From Poteriospumella lacustris (lineage: Eukaryota > Sar > Chrysophyceae > Chromulinales > Dinobryaceae): a stretch of DNA of 58,352 nt. Below, piece by piece: positions 1-11,451 of the stretch; position 1 is the first letter of the stretch; each line of letters begins with the position of its first letter. The DNA lies in the NCBI GenBank assembly GCA_008000375.1, contig SMOI01000174.1:12625-70976 (forward strand), given 5' to 3'. The notes under the pieces are model-generated. The model ran no database searches, was not told the DNA's origin, and saw only the letters and a program-made list of their open reading frames with translations. Both the position numbers and the translations under genes were made by a program.

Positions 1-17
1 AGAGGCGGAGGACGTAC

Positions 18-3000
18 CTGCGTCGCTGGTGGCGGAGATGTCACCTGCGAGGCCAGCGCCGTCTTAGACAGCCGCTTCTTGGGAGCCGCAGCAGCTGCTG
101 CTGCTCCTGTTGCTGCTGCTGGTGTCGCAGCGGGAGCCGCCACCGCAGCAGGAGCAGCGGCCGGGGTGGCCGACATACCGAAGCGAGCCGCGCGGTTCTT
201 CATCTTCTCGTCCATCTGCAGCAGTCGATCAGCACACGTTTGGGCGGTAATTGGGGTGAGAAGGGAGGCGCAGTGCACTTACCGGTAGGCTGTTGGCAGC
301 GGCGGGGGCGACAGCTGCAGCGGAGGGGCTGCGGAAGAGCGACGCAGGAGCAGCGGCGGGCGACGCTGCTGCCGCCGTCGCGGCCGGTTGGCCAAAGAGG
401 CGCGGTGCAGCGGCGGGGGTCGTGGTCGCCGCAGGTGTCTTCGCCGCGGCGGCCCAGGCGCCTTGACCGAAGATGCTTCCGCCAGTGGCGGCGGGTGTCG
501 CCGACGCGGCCGCACCGAAGATCGACGAGGCCGGCGCTGCCGCTGGGCGACCGAAGAAGCTCGTCGGCGCCGCCACTGCGGCGGGTGCGGGGGCCTCAGC
601 TTCCTCCTGCGGCGCGTCGGCGTGGTCGTCGTCGCCGTTGTCGTCTCCGTCGCCGGTGGCATCGAGGTCGCCCTCGCGGCCGTCGTCGTCGCCGCCAAAG
701 TCTTCGTCGTCTTCGGCGTCGTCTTCAGCGTCGTTCTCGTCCCCGCCCATCGCCTGCTCCGCTTCCAACGGCTCTTCGGCGTCCATCGACGACGCCGCTG
801 CCGTGGGCACCACCGCTGGCGCAGACGCCGCACCGAACAGCGACGCGCTCGCCGACGAGGCCGCACGGGCGAAAGGGTTCGCGCCGAGCATCAGCGCGGC
901 GCCGGGGGCGCTCGCCGGCGACGATGACGCAGGAGCCGCAGCTGCTGCCACTGGAGCCGCAGCAGCCGCCGCCGTCGCCTGACCGAAGAGCGACTTGCCG
1001 AAGCCCGACGAGGGCAACGTTGACGCCGCTGGCGCCGTCGTCGATGCGGCACCGGTCGCCGACGCCGCCGACGCCGCTTGGCCGAAGAGGCCGAAGCCCG
1101 ACGACGAGGTCTGTGGCTTCAACGAGCCGAAAATGCTCTGCGCCGGGGCCGCCGAGGCGGCTCCACCGGCACCAGACGCCACAGCGCCGCCCGCTGGCGC
1201 GCCACCGAAGCTCGTCTGGCGCGACTGTTGACCGGCCGCCGCGGCGAGGCCAAAGAACAGGCCACTGCCGCTGGCGGACGCGGACAGCGGCGCTTTGAAA
1301 CCCGTCGCTGCCGCGGTGGCAGGAGCGGACGATGAGGCCGCCAGGGCGAAGGGGTTTTTGCCGATCGCCGGGGCCGGCGCTGCTACTGCAGCCACAGCGG
1401 CGGCGGGGGCAGCAGCGTCAGCCGCAGCGTCGCTGTCGTCAGCAGTCGCTGCAGCAGCGGCGGCGGCGTCGTTGCTGGCTTCGTCGTCGATGGCGGCGGG
1501 TGTCGCATCGTCGGTCGCCGCGTTGGCCTCGTCGGTGTCGATGGCGGGCGCTTCGACAGGCGCAGCGGTGGCAGGCGCCTCGTCGACGGCCATCGCGTCG
1601 GTCGCTGATGGCGCCGCAACTTCGGACGACGCAGCAGCAGCGTCGGCGTCAGCGGGCGCCGCGGGGGTCGCATCAGATTCGTCGGCGGCAGCTGGCGCCG
1701 CAACGGGCGCAGCCGCAGCCGCAGCCGCAGCACCGGTCGACGTGCGCAGGCGCTTGGCGGGCGGTGCCTCGACCGGCGGTGGCTCGTGAACGAGCGCCGC
1801 GGCGTCTTCGTCGGCGGACGCGTTGGCCGCCGAAGCGGCGTTCGCATCGTCGGCAGCGGACGACGACGGTGCCGCGGCCGCGGCCGCAGTGGACGCTGCG
1901 GGAGCAGCAGCGGCGGCGGCGGCGTCTTTGTTCGTCTTCAGCAGCCGCTGCTTCAGCGCGCCCTTCAACGCACCAGGCGCAGCCGCTGGAGCGGCCGCTT
2001 CAGTCGCAGGTGCCGCAGCGGGAGCCGCGGGAGCAGCAGCAGCTGGTGCTGCCGCCGGAGCAGCGGCGGGCGGAGCGGTCGTCGGAGGCGGCGGCTTCGC
2101 AGCCGGCGCTGGCGGTTTGGCGACGAGTTTCTTCACCGGCGCAGCAGCAGCAGAAGCGGCTGGCGTCGCCGCAGCGGGTGCCGCAGCGGCAGCGGCAGGA
2201 GCGGCGGGGGTAGCAGCCGCCGCATCCGCCGCCGCAGCGGGCGTCTCAGACGCAGCCGCCGCATCGGCGGGTAGCTCCGCGTTCGCCGCTTTGCGTTTGC
2301 GCGTGGCGGCAGCCGCAGGCTTCGCGGGCGTCGTCGTCGTCGCCCCCGCGGCCGCAGCCGTGGCCGCAGCCGTGGCGGCCTGCTGCTGCAGCTGCGTCAC
2401 CTGCGTCTGCAGCTGCGTCACCGTCGTATCCAACGTCGTCTTCGCCGCCAACGCCTCGTTCAACTTCGCCTCCAACTCGGCGACGAGACTCTCCTTGGCG
2501 CTCTTCTCCTTCGTCGCGTCTTTGAACTTCGCGTCCAATTCGGTGTAGCGGTCCTTGAACTGTCGCAGGCGCTCGCGCAGCGTGTTCGCCGTCTTCTCCG
2601 TCGTCTCGCACGCCGACTTCTGCGACGCCAATTCGCTGTCCTTCTTCGTCATCGCGTCAGCGTGTTGCGTTGCCGTCTCGGTCATCGTCGCGGTCAACGC
2701 GGCCACCTGTTGCTGCGCCTCCGTCAGCTGCGCCTTCACCTGTCGATGCTCTTCGGGGTCAACGTCGTTGTACCGCGAGACGAGCGTGTGCAGCCGCGTG
2801 CGCCAGTACGACACGTCCTGCGTCAACTGCGTATTCGACGCTTGCAACGCGGCGTGTTCGCCTTCCAAGCGACGGATCGTCTCGGCGAGGGGCGTGACCT
2901 TCGCCGTCTCCGTCTCCAACGCCGCCGTGAGACTGCGCACACGCTTCACGAGCTCTTCGTTCTCGTGACGCAGATGTTGGTTGCTCTCGCGGAGAATGTT

Positions 3001-6000
3001 CAACTGCTGCACCTCCACCACCAACCGCTGGAACTCCGCCTCCGACTGCATTGCGCCACTGCCGCTGCCACTGCCGCCCACGCCACCGCCGCTGCGGTGA
3101 GACGCGTCGTCTTCAACGCGGCGCTTCAACTCGCTGCGCACCTCGTCCAACGCCTTCGTCAACGACTGCAGCTGGTTCACGTAGCGTTGGTTCTCCGTCT
3201 CCGCGATGGTGAAACGCGTCTGCAGCATCTCTTTCTCCTTCTTCATGAACCGCAGCACCTCGCGCATCTCGCTCGCCGACTTGCGCAGCTCCGCCAGTTC
3301 GTCGTACGCCTCTTGCTGCGCCACGTCGACGGCACCGCCGCCTGCGGCGACCGCCACTGGCTGCGTCAGCTCCGTCGCACCACTGCCACCATCGCCCTCG
3401 GCGGCGGCGGCGGCGGCGGGGACAGCCACCGCGGCAGCCGCGGTGGACGCACCACCGCCACCCAACGCGGACATCGTGCGCAGTCGATTCTCCTGCAACT
3501 TCTCGATCTGCGCGCCGTACGATTGGACCTGCGCGTGCAACAGATCGTTCGTTTGCTGCAATCCACTCAACAACTCACGCAATTGCTCGAGTTCCTTCGT
3601 CGCTTGACGTTTGTCTTCGTGCGCTTGACGTTCCCATTTCAACGCGTCGGCCGTGACCTGCGCGTTCGTGTCCTGCACACGTCGCAGGGTCTCCTTGGTA
3701 CGTTGGTGTTGCTCGCGTTCTTCACGCAATTCACGTTCGGCGGCCGCGTGCAATTGCAATTCGCGTTCGTAATGATCGTGCGCCTGTTGCGCCGCCTGTT
3801 GGAACTTGGTCACGTCGGTGACGAGGACGGTCACTTGTTCTTGCGCCCGTTGGGCACTGCCTTCCGCCACGAGACGCGCTTCTTCCAAGCGACGAATGGT
3901 CTCGTGCGCCTCCTGCGCCGCGGCACGGGACGATTCACGCAAGTTCTCGACCTCCACGAGCCACGATTGGCCCGACGAACGATGCTCCGTCAGCTCCGCC
4001 CGCGTCGCCGTCAGTTCCTCTTGCAACGTTTGGATCCGCTGTTCGTATTGTTGCAGGGACTCTTGTTGCTTGGCCCGTAGATCTTTCAACGCGGTTTCAT
4101 TGGCCAACGAGATCTTCCGGAATTGTTCGGTGTGGGTCTCGGCCGCCGTCAGTTGCTGCTTCAACGTGTCCAATTCCGCCGTCGCACGGGTCAACGCGAC
4201 CTGTTTCTCCGCCAGTTCTTTCTCCAACAACGAATCGACCAATTGGCCACCTTCCTGTTGCGCAATCTTCTCTTGTACCACCGCCAATTGACGTTCCAAG
4301 ACACGGGCACGCTCCTGGGCCGCCGTGGCGACGCCTTGTTCCCGTACCAACGATTCCATCGCGGACGACGCCTCGGACGTTTTCTGGTCCAATTTCGCAC
4401 GCAACGTGCGTACTTCGTCCTCGACGACGCGGGCCTTTTGTTCTTCAATCAACGCCCGGTCATCCACTTGCTTCTTCAACGTCTCGTACGCCTTCTTCAG
4501 ACTTTCTTTCTCTTCCAACAACGTCAGCTTCTCTTCTTCCGCGCGGGTTTGTAGACCCGCTTCAATGCGATGCAAATACGCCGCCAAATCTGCATGGCGT
4601 TTCACTTCCTCACGGGCTTCTTGCAACTGTTGCGTCAAGCGCGTTTCGGCGGCGCGTGTGACTTCGACGTCGATCTCGACCCGGCGCAACGCCTCGTTCC
4701 GTTGACGGAGTTCGTCTTGTACGCCAATGATCGTGTGATCACGCGCGCGGAGTTCCTTTTGGGCCTCCAACACGACCTTCTCCAGGTCCATGCGACGTTG
4801 CAACGCGGCGGTGTTCTCTTGCTGCAGCAGTTGCAAGTTCGCTTCGAGGCGATCGGCACGTTCGCGATGGAACTTCGCTTCGCCTTCCGCTTGCTTCGCT
4901 TGAATACGAATCGACGATGCTTCTTGACGCAAGCGATCGAGGGATTCGTGCGAGATACGTTCGGCTTCGGCCATGCGCTGGCAGCGATCGTCCAAGCGGC
5001 GCTTCTCGTCTTCCAATTGCTGCAGCTTCGCGTGCCATTCCTTCTGAGCAGCGTCCGGAGAGCCCAACAGCAACGCAGCGGAGGAGCCCGTCGACGAGGA
5101 TCCACGTGCCGGAGACAAGAGACCCGCGGTCAAGAGACCCACCGCCGTCGCGGCGGTACCGGCCGAGTGGCCATGGGCAGTGGAGTCTCCGCCATTGTCC
5201 AACATCGCCTTGTACATGTCGCGTTGCTGCATCAACACGGCGACCATTTCTTCGGATCGTTCACGATCCGCACGCAACGCTTGCAACTCGTGTAACGCTT
5301 GTTGTAAGGCTTCCATCGATGGCGCCGAGGCCGCAATGGCTTCCGTTTTATGCAAATACTCCAAGGCGACCTGTTCCTTCTCGGCGGCCAACTGGCGAAT
5401 GACCAACAACAGCTCCGCGTTCTTCTGTTGCAGCTCGGCGACGTCGTTGAAGGTCACCAACGCGGACGAAATGACATCCTGCGCCTCGGACGAGGCATCA
5501 TCGGTGATCATGGCCACGTTGGCCGTGGCGGTGGCGGTGGCCGCGCCGCTGCCTTGCAACGTCACCCGCAGCAAATGTTGCAATTGACGCGACAAATCCG
5601 CGTTCTGCGCGCGGAATTCAAACATTTCACGTTCGGCGCGTTGGGAACGTGCCTCGGCATCGTCTGCGGTCTGCTTCAACGTGAGGTTTTGCACCGTCAA
5701 CGCGTCCAGTTTCTTGGTCATTTCGAGATGCGCCTGGACGACGCGTTGGTAGTCACGACGCTGCTTGGCGATCAACGGGGCTTTGCTTTCGACGTCTTTC
5801 AAGATTTGATTCAAATAAATCTCCGCCTCGGTGCGTTTGGCGCGTTCGGCGAAGAGTTCGCGTTCCATGGACACGACACGGTCCAAGAGCTCGGTCAACG
5901 ACACGTCCTCGCCACTGGCGATCAACTGTTGCAAGGCCGCGGACGCCACGTGCACCGGCTGACCCGCTGCGCTACCTTCCACCGGCACGATCGCTACCTG

Positions 6001-7054
6001 TGACGCAGTAGTCGCAGCAGAAGCAGACGTCGCTGCGGTGGCCACTTGACCCTCGAGGTCTTTGATCTTCGCCATCAACACGTCGCGTTCTTGGTCAAAC
6101 GTCTTTTCGTACTCGTCCAACTGCGTTTTCAATTGTTCATTGATTTTGTTCATTTTCGCCGCGTAGGATTCACGCAACGAAGACAACGATTGTTCCAAAT
6201 CTTCGATTTTCGTCGTCGCTTCTTCGAAACTGCGTTTGTACAGGTCACTGAGCCGTTTCAACGAATCGATTTCTTTGGTCAGCGACGTTTGTTGCGTGAT
6301 CGTGTCGGCTTCCAACTGTTGATTCGTACGTAAATATTGATCAATTTTCTCTTGCTGGGTGGCCAATTGATCTTTCAACGTCGTCGTCAATTTCTGTTTT
6401 TCGTCCACTTCGGCGCGGAGCGTCGTGACGTTCGATTCCAACGCGAAGAGTTTCTCGTTCGCTTCGTGACGGAAGGTACGTTCGGCGAGGGTTTTCTGAT
6501 GCAATTCTTCTTGGACGAGGGTCAATTGTTGTTCGAGGTGCTCCTTTTCTTGCTGCAATTTCAACACGGCGAATTTGTTGGGCATGTGTTGTCCTTCCAA
6601 CTCGGCCAAATGCAGTTGCGCGTCCTTCAACCGCGTTTGCACGTGCATCACTTCACTCGCTTGCATTTTCAATTCTTCCTTCAAGCGATCGCATTCTTCG
6701 GAACGACGCAACAATCGACTTTGCACGTCTTCGTTGTTGCTCACGAATTGATCCAACAACGCATCCTTCTGCTTGCTTTCGGCGGTCAATTCGGCGATTT
6801 TGCGTTCAAAGGCAGCGATCTGGTGTTGAAACTCGTCTTTGTCGGTTTTCGTTTGAGCAAGTTTCTCTACAGAATAGGCACCAAACACAGTATCTCAATC
6901 GTTAGTGCACCGGTTCTCCTGCTGTGCATCTTCTTGCAGCACGCAATGACTCACCTTTCAAACTGTCTCGATCCAATACCACAACATCGAATTCGGTTTT
7001 CAACGCCAAATGACGTTGTTCCAAATCGTGAAAAAGCTGTTCAAGCTCGGCCAT
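18..7054 (-). CDS. TPR/Mlp-type nuclear basket nucleoporin with FG-repeat tail (3' end beyond window)
   Basis: Exons: 7054-6955, 6866-283, 215-18 (then GTACGT donor; the gene continues off the left edge). Exon 1 opens MAELEQLFHDLEQRH; the junction 6955/6866 gives K-E-KLAQ. At least 2294 residues. Residues 1 to about 1560 are almost continuous coiled coil. Near residue 1390 is RTRLHTLVSRYNDVDPEEH, the W/Y-x-R...Y-x-DxxE signature of the TPR/MLP1 family. There follows an Ala/Pro-rich stretch with a basic RKRK nuclear-localisation-like cluster (about 1590) and, from about 1905, roughly a dozen FG motifs (SIFG, SLFGQ, GFGLFG, SFFG). Exon 3 begins MDEKMKNRAARFGMSA. Known role of the family: filament of the nuclear pore basket, mRNA quality control and spindle checkpoint anchoring. 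FG repeats are not typical of animal TPR. Family call is strong; the C-terminus is incomplete. Confidence 0.85.
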
Positions 7055-7776
7055 GGTGGTTCTTGTTTTTGGTATACTTTCCTTGTTTAATCAACGCAAT
7101 CACGCAGTGATGACCGATCAACAATTTGAGATGTCCAAAACGAAGTTCCACACACAAATCAAACACAACCAGTTGGTTCTCAATTCCAGGACGAATTCGT
7201 TTACCAATGGATTGTAGAAGATTGTGTCCGGATTGATTGATACAAATAGAACCTCTCGACCCCTTTCGACTCACAAGTGCCGCCGGCGACGGCGACGGTG
7301 ACAACGGCGCAGAGCCACACGGCACCCAAACCCTTTTGGCGCTTACTTTACGGTATCCTCGCGTCGTCTACACGCAAATATGACGTTCGATCGATGAGAA
7401 GGATGGATTGTGAGTGGAGGTCTCTCTGTCCGTTCGCCGCATTGCCGCGTCGGTCGGATACACACACGAGACGGCGGCGGAGGTGGCTCACCGAGGCGAT
7501 CCTCGATCACGGCACTTGAATCTAGTTAACAGTTCAACAGCAACCTCGTCGATCACAACCATTGAAGTAATCCCTTTTCTGGACTGTTTTCCCTTGGGCT
7601 TCTGAGTGATACAACAGATTGGGGCGCAAGAGAAGTGGGGCATTGTTCATTTCAGTTTTGAGTAGCGAATCAACAGACGGTGATTTGTTTTTCCTTTTTT
7701 TTGGATACGGTTGTCTCCATTTACGAATATCTGATTAGCCAGAGTATTGGTTGGTCTTTTTAGGTTACAGAAATTT
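7055..7776. promoter_or_regulatory. Divergent intergenic region, TPR-like gene / SLC49-like gene
   Basis: This 722-bp region separates two divergent starts and must hold both promoters and 5' UTRs. I see no convincing coding frame; short open frames here lack conserved composition. A CTTTTTAG just before 7764 could be a splice acceptor of a non-coding 5' exon of the downstream gene. No clear TATA box or repeat was recognised. Confidence 0.5.
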
Positions 7777-9670
7777 ATGTTAGTTGAACATTTCTTACGA
7801 ACCGACTCCGAGACTCCTTCGGAGTCGGACTCTGGCGAATATCGTGTCTACTCAGGTCGATGGGTCGCGTTGGCCTTGTTTTGTACCCTGGAAATGGCCA
7901 ATGCGTTGCTATGGGTATCGTTTGCGCCGATTTCAGATATTTCCCAGCATTATTTCGGTTCGGGTTGGTTTGGCTCCGTCACGGCCATCAACATGTTGGC
8001 CAACATTTTCTTGATCGTCTACCCGTTTGGGACCATCGCAGCCGTCTACACCGTGAAATACTTCCGTCCACGCAATGCACTGATCTTTGCTGGTGCATTG
8101 ACATCGCTGGGGTCGTTATTGCGCCTCTTAGCGACCGCTTTCAAGGATAGTTTGGGTGACGGAGGCACGTACGGCTTGATCTTCCTTGGTCAGGCGTTGG
8201 GAGCCTTCGCCCAACCGTATTTCACCAATTTTGCACCAGCATTGTCGGGTATCTGGTTCGCTGCAGATGAACGCGACATTTCTACCTCTGTGGGCGCCAT
8301 GTGCAGTCCTCTGGGCAATGCCTTTGGCCAGTTGATTCCTCCTTTCCTCGTCTCTCAGAGTCAAGACGCCAACGGTACGTTTCCACCCCCCGTCTACTAG
8401 CTCCGTATGCCCCTTTTCTTTACCTTTCTTGTGACGATAGGCACCTTCCACGTGGACGGCATGAAAGACCTGATGCTCGTCGAGTTGATCTTGACCCTCG
8501 TTCCGTTGTGTTTCGCGTTTTTCTTCTTGCGTGATGGCCCACCGTCCCCACCATCGCATTCTACGAAAATGAAACAATCCGGTGGTGGTGCCCCGCGCAG
8601 TTTGCCACAGCTCGGCGCCGATGATCCCTTCCACGACGGAGCCGACGAAGCGTTGGCCTCGCTGCAGGAGACCGGCAAGAAACCTTCTTTCACGCACAGT
8701 CAATCCGCGATGACCGTTCGTTTCTCCAAATACCCCGACACCAGTGCGAAACATGACGATTCTGCCAATCCCCACCACCATCGATCGCACGTCTGGGAAG
8801 AAGTGCAGCAATTGTTTGGTGATCGCAACTTTGTCCTGTTGGCGATTTCGTTTTGTGTCGGCGTCGGCTTCTTCAACTCGGTGATGACGCTGTTGAATCA
8901 GATTGTGAGTCCGTATGGCTATTCGAACGACGATGCGGGTACCTTTGGTGCGGTGTTTATTGTTTGTGGCTTGGTTGGCGCGGGTATCATGGGCAAAGTC
9001 TTAGAAGTCACCAAGGCGTATCTGTCGGCGTTGCGGGTGGGAATCATTCTCGCGGGTTTAGCGAATGTCTTGTGCTTTTCTCTGTTGTATCGCGACAACT
9101 TCTGGGTGTTGGTGGCTGCCTTTGGCCTCCTGGGTGGTTGCGTCTTGCCGTTGTTGCCGGCGATGTTGGAGAATTGTGCCGAATGTACGTATCCGATTCC
9201 GGAGGAAGTGTCGGCGGGCATTTTGTATTCGGGAAGCAACCTGTCGGCGCTGGGCTTCATCTTCGCGTTACAGGTGAGTGTTTAGTGGATGATGGCCTCA
9301 ATGAACGAGAGAGACGGAGGAAGGGAGGGGGGTAAGAGGGAGAGAGGGACTTTGTGCGTGTTGCTGCGCTGGCGGTCGGTGCGGCCGCAGCGAAGGAGAC
9401 GAAACGGCTCTTCCTAGTGCCCCTCCCCTCACGCTCCACCAGCTTTCTCTGTGAGTGGCAGTTGTGCATCTGTCTGATCTCTAACTGTCTGTGCCTGTCT
9501 CTGTGTGTGTCTCTCTCTGTGGTGTAGTATCTGTTGGAAGAGAAACGGCTCGGTCCTCCGCCGTTGCTCCCGTCGACGTTGTTCATTTTCGGCATTTTGG
9601 TTCTCGCGGGCATCGTCATCGCGTTTTACAACGGCGAGTACAAGCGCCATAACCACGAAATGGCCCATGC

Positions 9671-9704
<34 letters not shown>

Positions 9705-10335
9705 ACGGGCGGCACCGATGAACGTGAGGGTATGTTGATGGGACGCGATGGGTATCGTGAACCATACAACATCACGACCTCCGCTGCTGCTGCTGCTCCA
9801 CAGGCACCGTATAACGTGCATTCGGCGTCGCCCACGGCTGCTGCCGGTTCAGGGGCTGGGAGTGCCCCAGTGCACACGAACATGTCGTTCTTCGCCGGCT
9901 TCCCGGGCTTCCCCAAGAGCACCACCGCGCCCACCACGACCGGCCCGGCCTATCAAACGACGACCAGCACCGACATGAACCTCGTCCGCGTCGCGTCTAC
10001 CGACGGCAACAGTACCAATCAACGGTATAGCACCGTCACGGGCAGCAGCAGCATGTGGGCGGTAAGTTGCCAGCCTCCTGCCGCTGTGAATGTGTCTCTC
10101 GTGCACGTGTCTCACGCGTGTCTCTCTCGGCGGTGTGTGCGCTCTGTGCTGTTCGTAGATGTCGCGTGGTGATGTACCGTCCTCGCCCTCGCAGAGCCAA
10201 GGCCTCGGTACGCTTCGTGGCGGTGGGATCAACAACCCCATTCAACAGCTCGTGACGGCCGCTGCGTCGGCCCCACCGGCGAACGAGGACGAAGATTTGC
10301 ATCCCGCGTTCCGTAGCCATGGCTCTGGCCTGTAA
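7777..10335 (+). CDS. SLC49/FLVCR-like major facilitator transporter
   Basis: Exons 7777-8374, 8441-9273, 9528-10061, 10159-10335 (713 aa). Junctions keep phase: DAN-G-TFHVDG, FALQ-YLLEEK and MWA-MSRG. Start chosen at the first in-frame ATG (MLVEHFLRTDSE), because the frame upstream has only TTG. The N-half reads GRWVALALFCTLEMANALLW then SDISQHYFG, the TM1 pattern of the SLC49 family (FLVCR haem/choline carriers, MFSD7, DIRC2). About 12 hydrophobic segments are split by a cytosolic loop of about 90 residues encoded in exon 2. The last membrane segment (FIFGILVLAGIVIAFY) is followed by a Gln tract from CAG/CAA repeats (about 9670-9704) and a long Ser/Ala/Gly-rich tail of about 170 residues. 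Substrate cannot be told from sequence; family members move haem, choline or ethanolamine. Confidence 0.8.
7802..7828. repeat. Perfect 10-bp inverted repeat in the SLC49-like coding start
   Basis: CCGACTCCGA and TCGGAGTCGG are exact reverse complements separated by 7 nt, lying codons 9-18 of the transporter. The RNA could form a stable hairpin about 25 nt after the start codon. It encodes an acidic TDSETPSES stretch, so the repeat may be incidental. Confidence 0.6.
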
Positions 10336-10961
10336 ACCCCCCCCCCCCAGGCCTCTCTGCTTCTCTCGGAGACGGTCGGCTCTGTGTCGGCACCGCTGCC
10401 GTCGTCGTCGTCGTAGCTGTCCTTGGTGGCGCTGGTAGCGTTGGTTGTTCTTCGTAGCTGTCGTAGTGTAGCAATGCGTAGCATTGGATCTTACTGTGTT
10501 TCGCTGTTGTTTTGGTTTGTTTTGTTTTGTGTTTTTACTTTGTTTTGATGCGCGGGGGCGGTGTGGGTGGTGCCCTGCGACTGGTGACTGACTGGTGACC
10601 TCGTTGAGGTTGATGATGGGGCGAGGCGTCTGTTGCTGTTGCCACGGCTGCCGCTGCTGCCGCTCGTCCTCCTCTCACCGCCGTCTCACCGTGACATCAC
10701 GACACCTTCACACACGCCCCTCGTAGCATCCATCGCTGTTCCGTTGTGGTTCGTCGCTGGGGGCAGATGCCGCTCGTTTGGTGGTGTAGCCCCGGCGCCC
10801 GGCACCCGTCGTCTATTTTGTATTTGGCTTTCTGCTGCGTCTCCTGTGTCTCCTGCCCCGCCTGATGAGAGCCGGCGGGTGCACTGAGAGTGAGAGGAGG
10901 CGACGTAGTGTAGAGCGGAGCCACCGGTCGTCGCTCTGGTTCGGTTGGTCCACGTCGTCGC

Positions 10962-10992
<31 letters not shown>

Positions 10993-11451
10993 AGGGATAT
11001 CTGTAACCTGCAACCGCATAGGTCGCGTAACTCTTCCCGAGCAAAGACCGAAAGACCCACATCGAGTGATCGTTGCCATCGATTTTACAGGAGCGACACA
11101 AAGAGGGGCAGAGAGAAAGAGGAGCACCTGATGGACGAAAGAAACAACAGGTGTGGACAGGCTACAGGCTACAATAGGACAGGGTACATACCGGCTAAAG
11201 GGCCTGTCGACGAACGGCAGGGATAGGACACTCGAATGAATCCATCGACAAGGAAATACACACGCACGCACGCATTCACACACACACACACACACACAGA
11301 GCCTACTGCACTCACGCAGACGAATAAGCATCGCACATACGCATGGACACACACACTAGCACACAAACACACACTGCACTATGGGGCCTAACGAAGAACG
11401 AGGACACGAGGCCACGCGCTTGGCCCCTCCAATTTTACTGAAACGAATGAA
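10336..11451. other. Convergent 3' intergenic region with simple repeats
   Basis: The region between the transporter stop and the stop of the DUF3431 gene holds no credible coding frame. It contains a C12 tract directly after the stop codon (10337-10348), a GTCGTG/GGTCGT hexamer run (about 10956-10992) and a CA dinucleotide tract (about 11275-11299) with flanking CACACG and ACACAC variants. It probably carries both 3' UTRs. Short ORFs here translate to Val or Arg/Thr homopolymer-like strings and are repeat artefacts. Confidence 0.6.
11275..11299. repeat. CA dinucleotide microsatellite
   Basis: Uninterrupted CA run of about 12 units in the convergent intergenic region, flanked by imperfect CACGCA and ACACAC runs up to 11375. 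Likely length-polymorphic. Confidence 0.8.

Noticed and set aside
240-2548. Several Arg/Pro- or Ala-rich open frames on both strands
   Set aside because: They are shadows of the GC-rich Ala codon repeats in the nucleoporin tail; composition alone keeps stops rare.
2662-4080. 472-codon plus-strand open frame opposite the TPR-like gene
   Set aside because: It is the antisense of coiled-coil codons (Gln/Leu/Arg mirror). It has no motif, and the minus-strand frame has splice-consistent structure and family signatures.
10945-11372. Short frames such as a poly-Val or Cys/Val-rich peptide
   Set aside because: Translations of GTCGTG and CA/TG microsatellites without conserved features.
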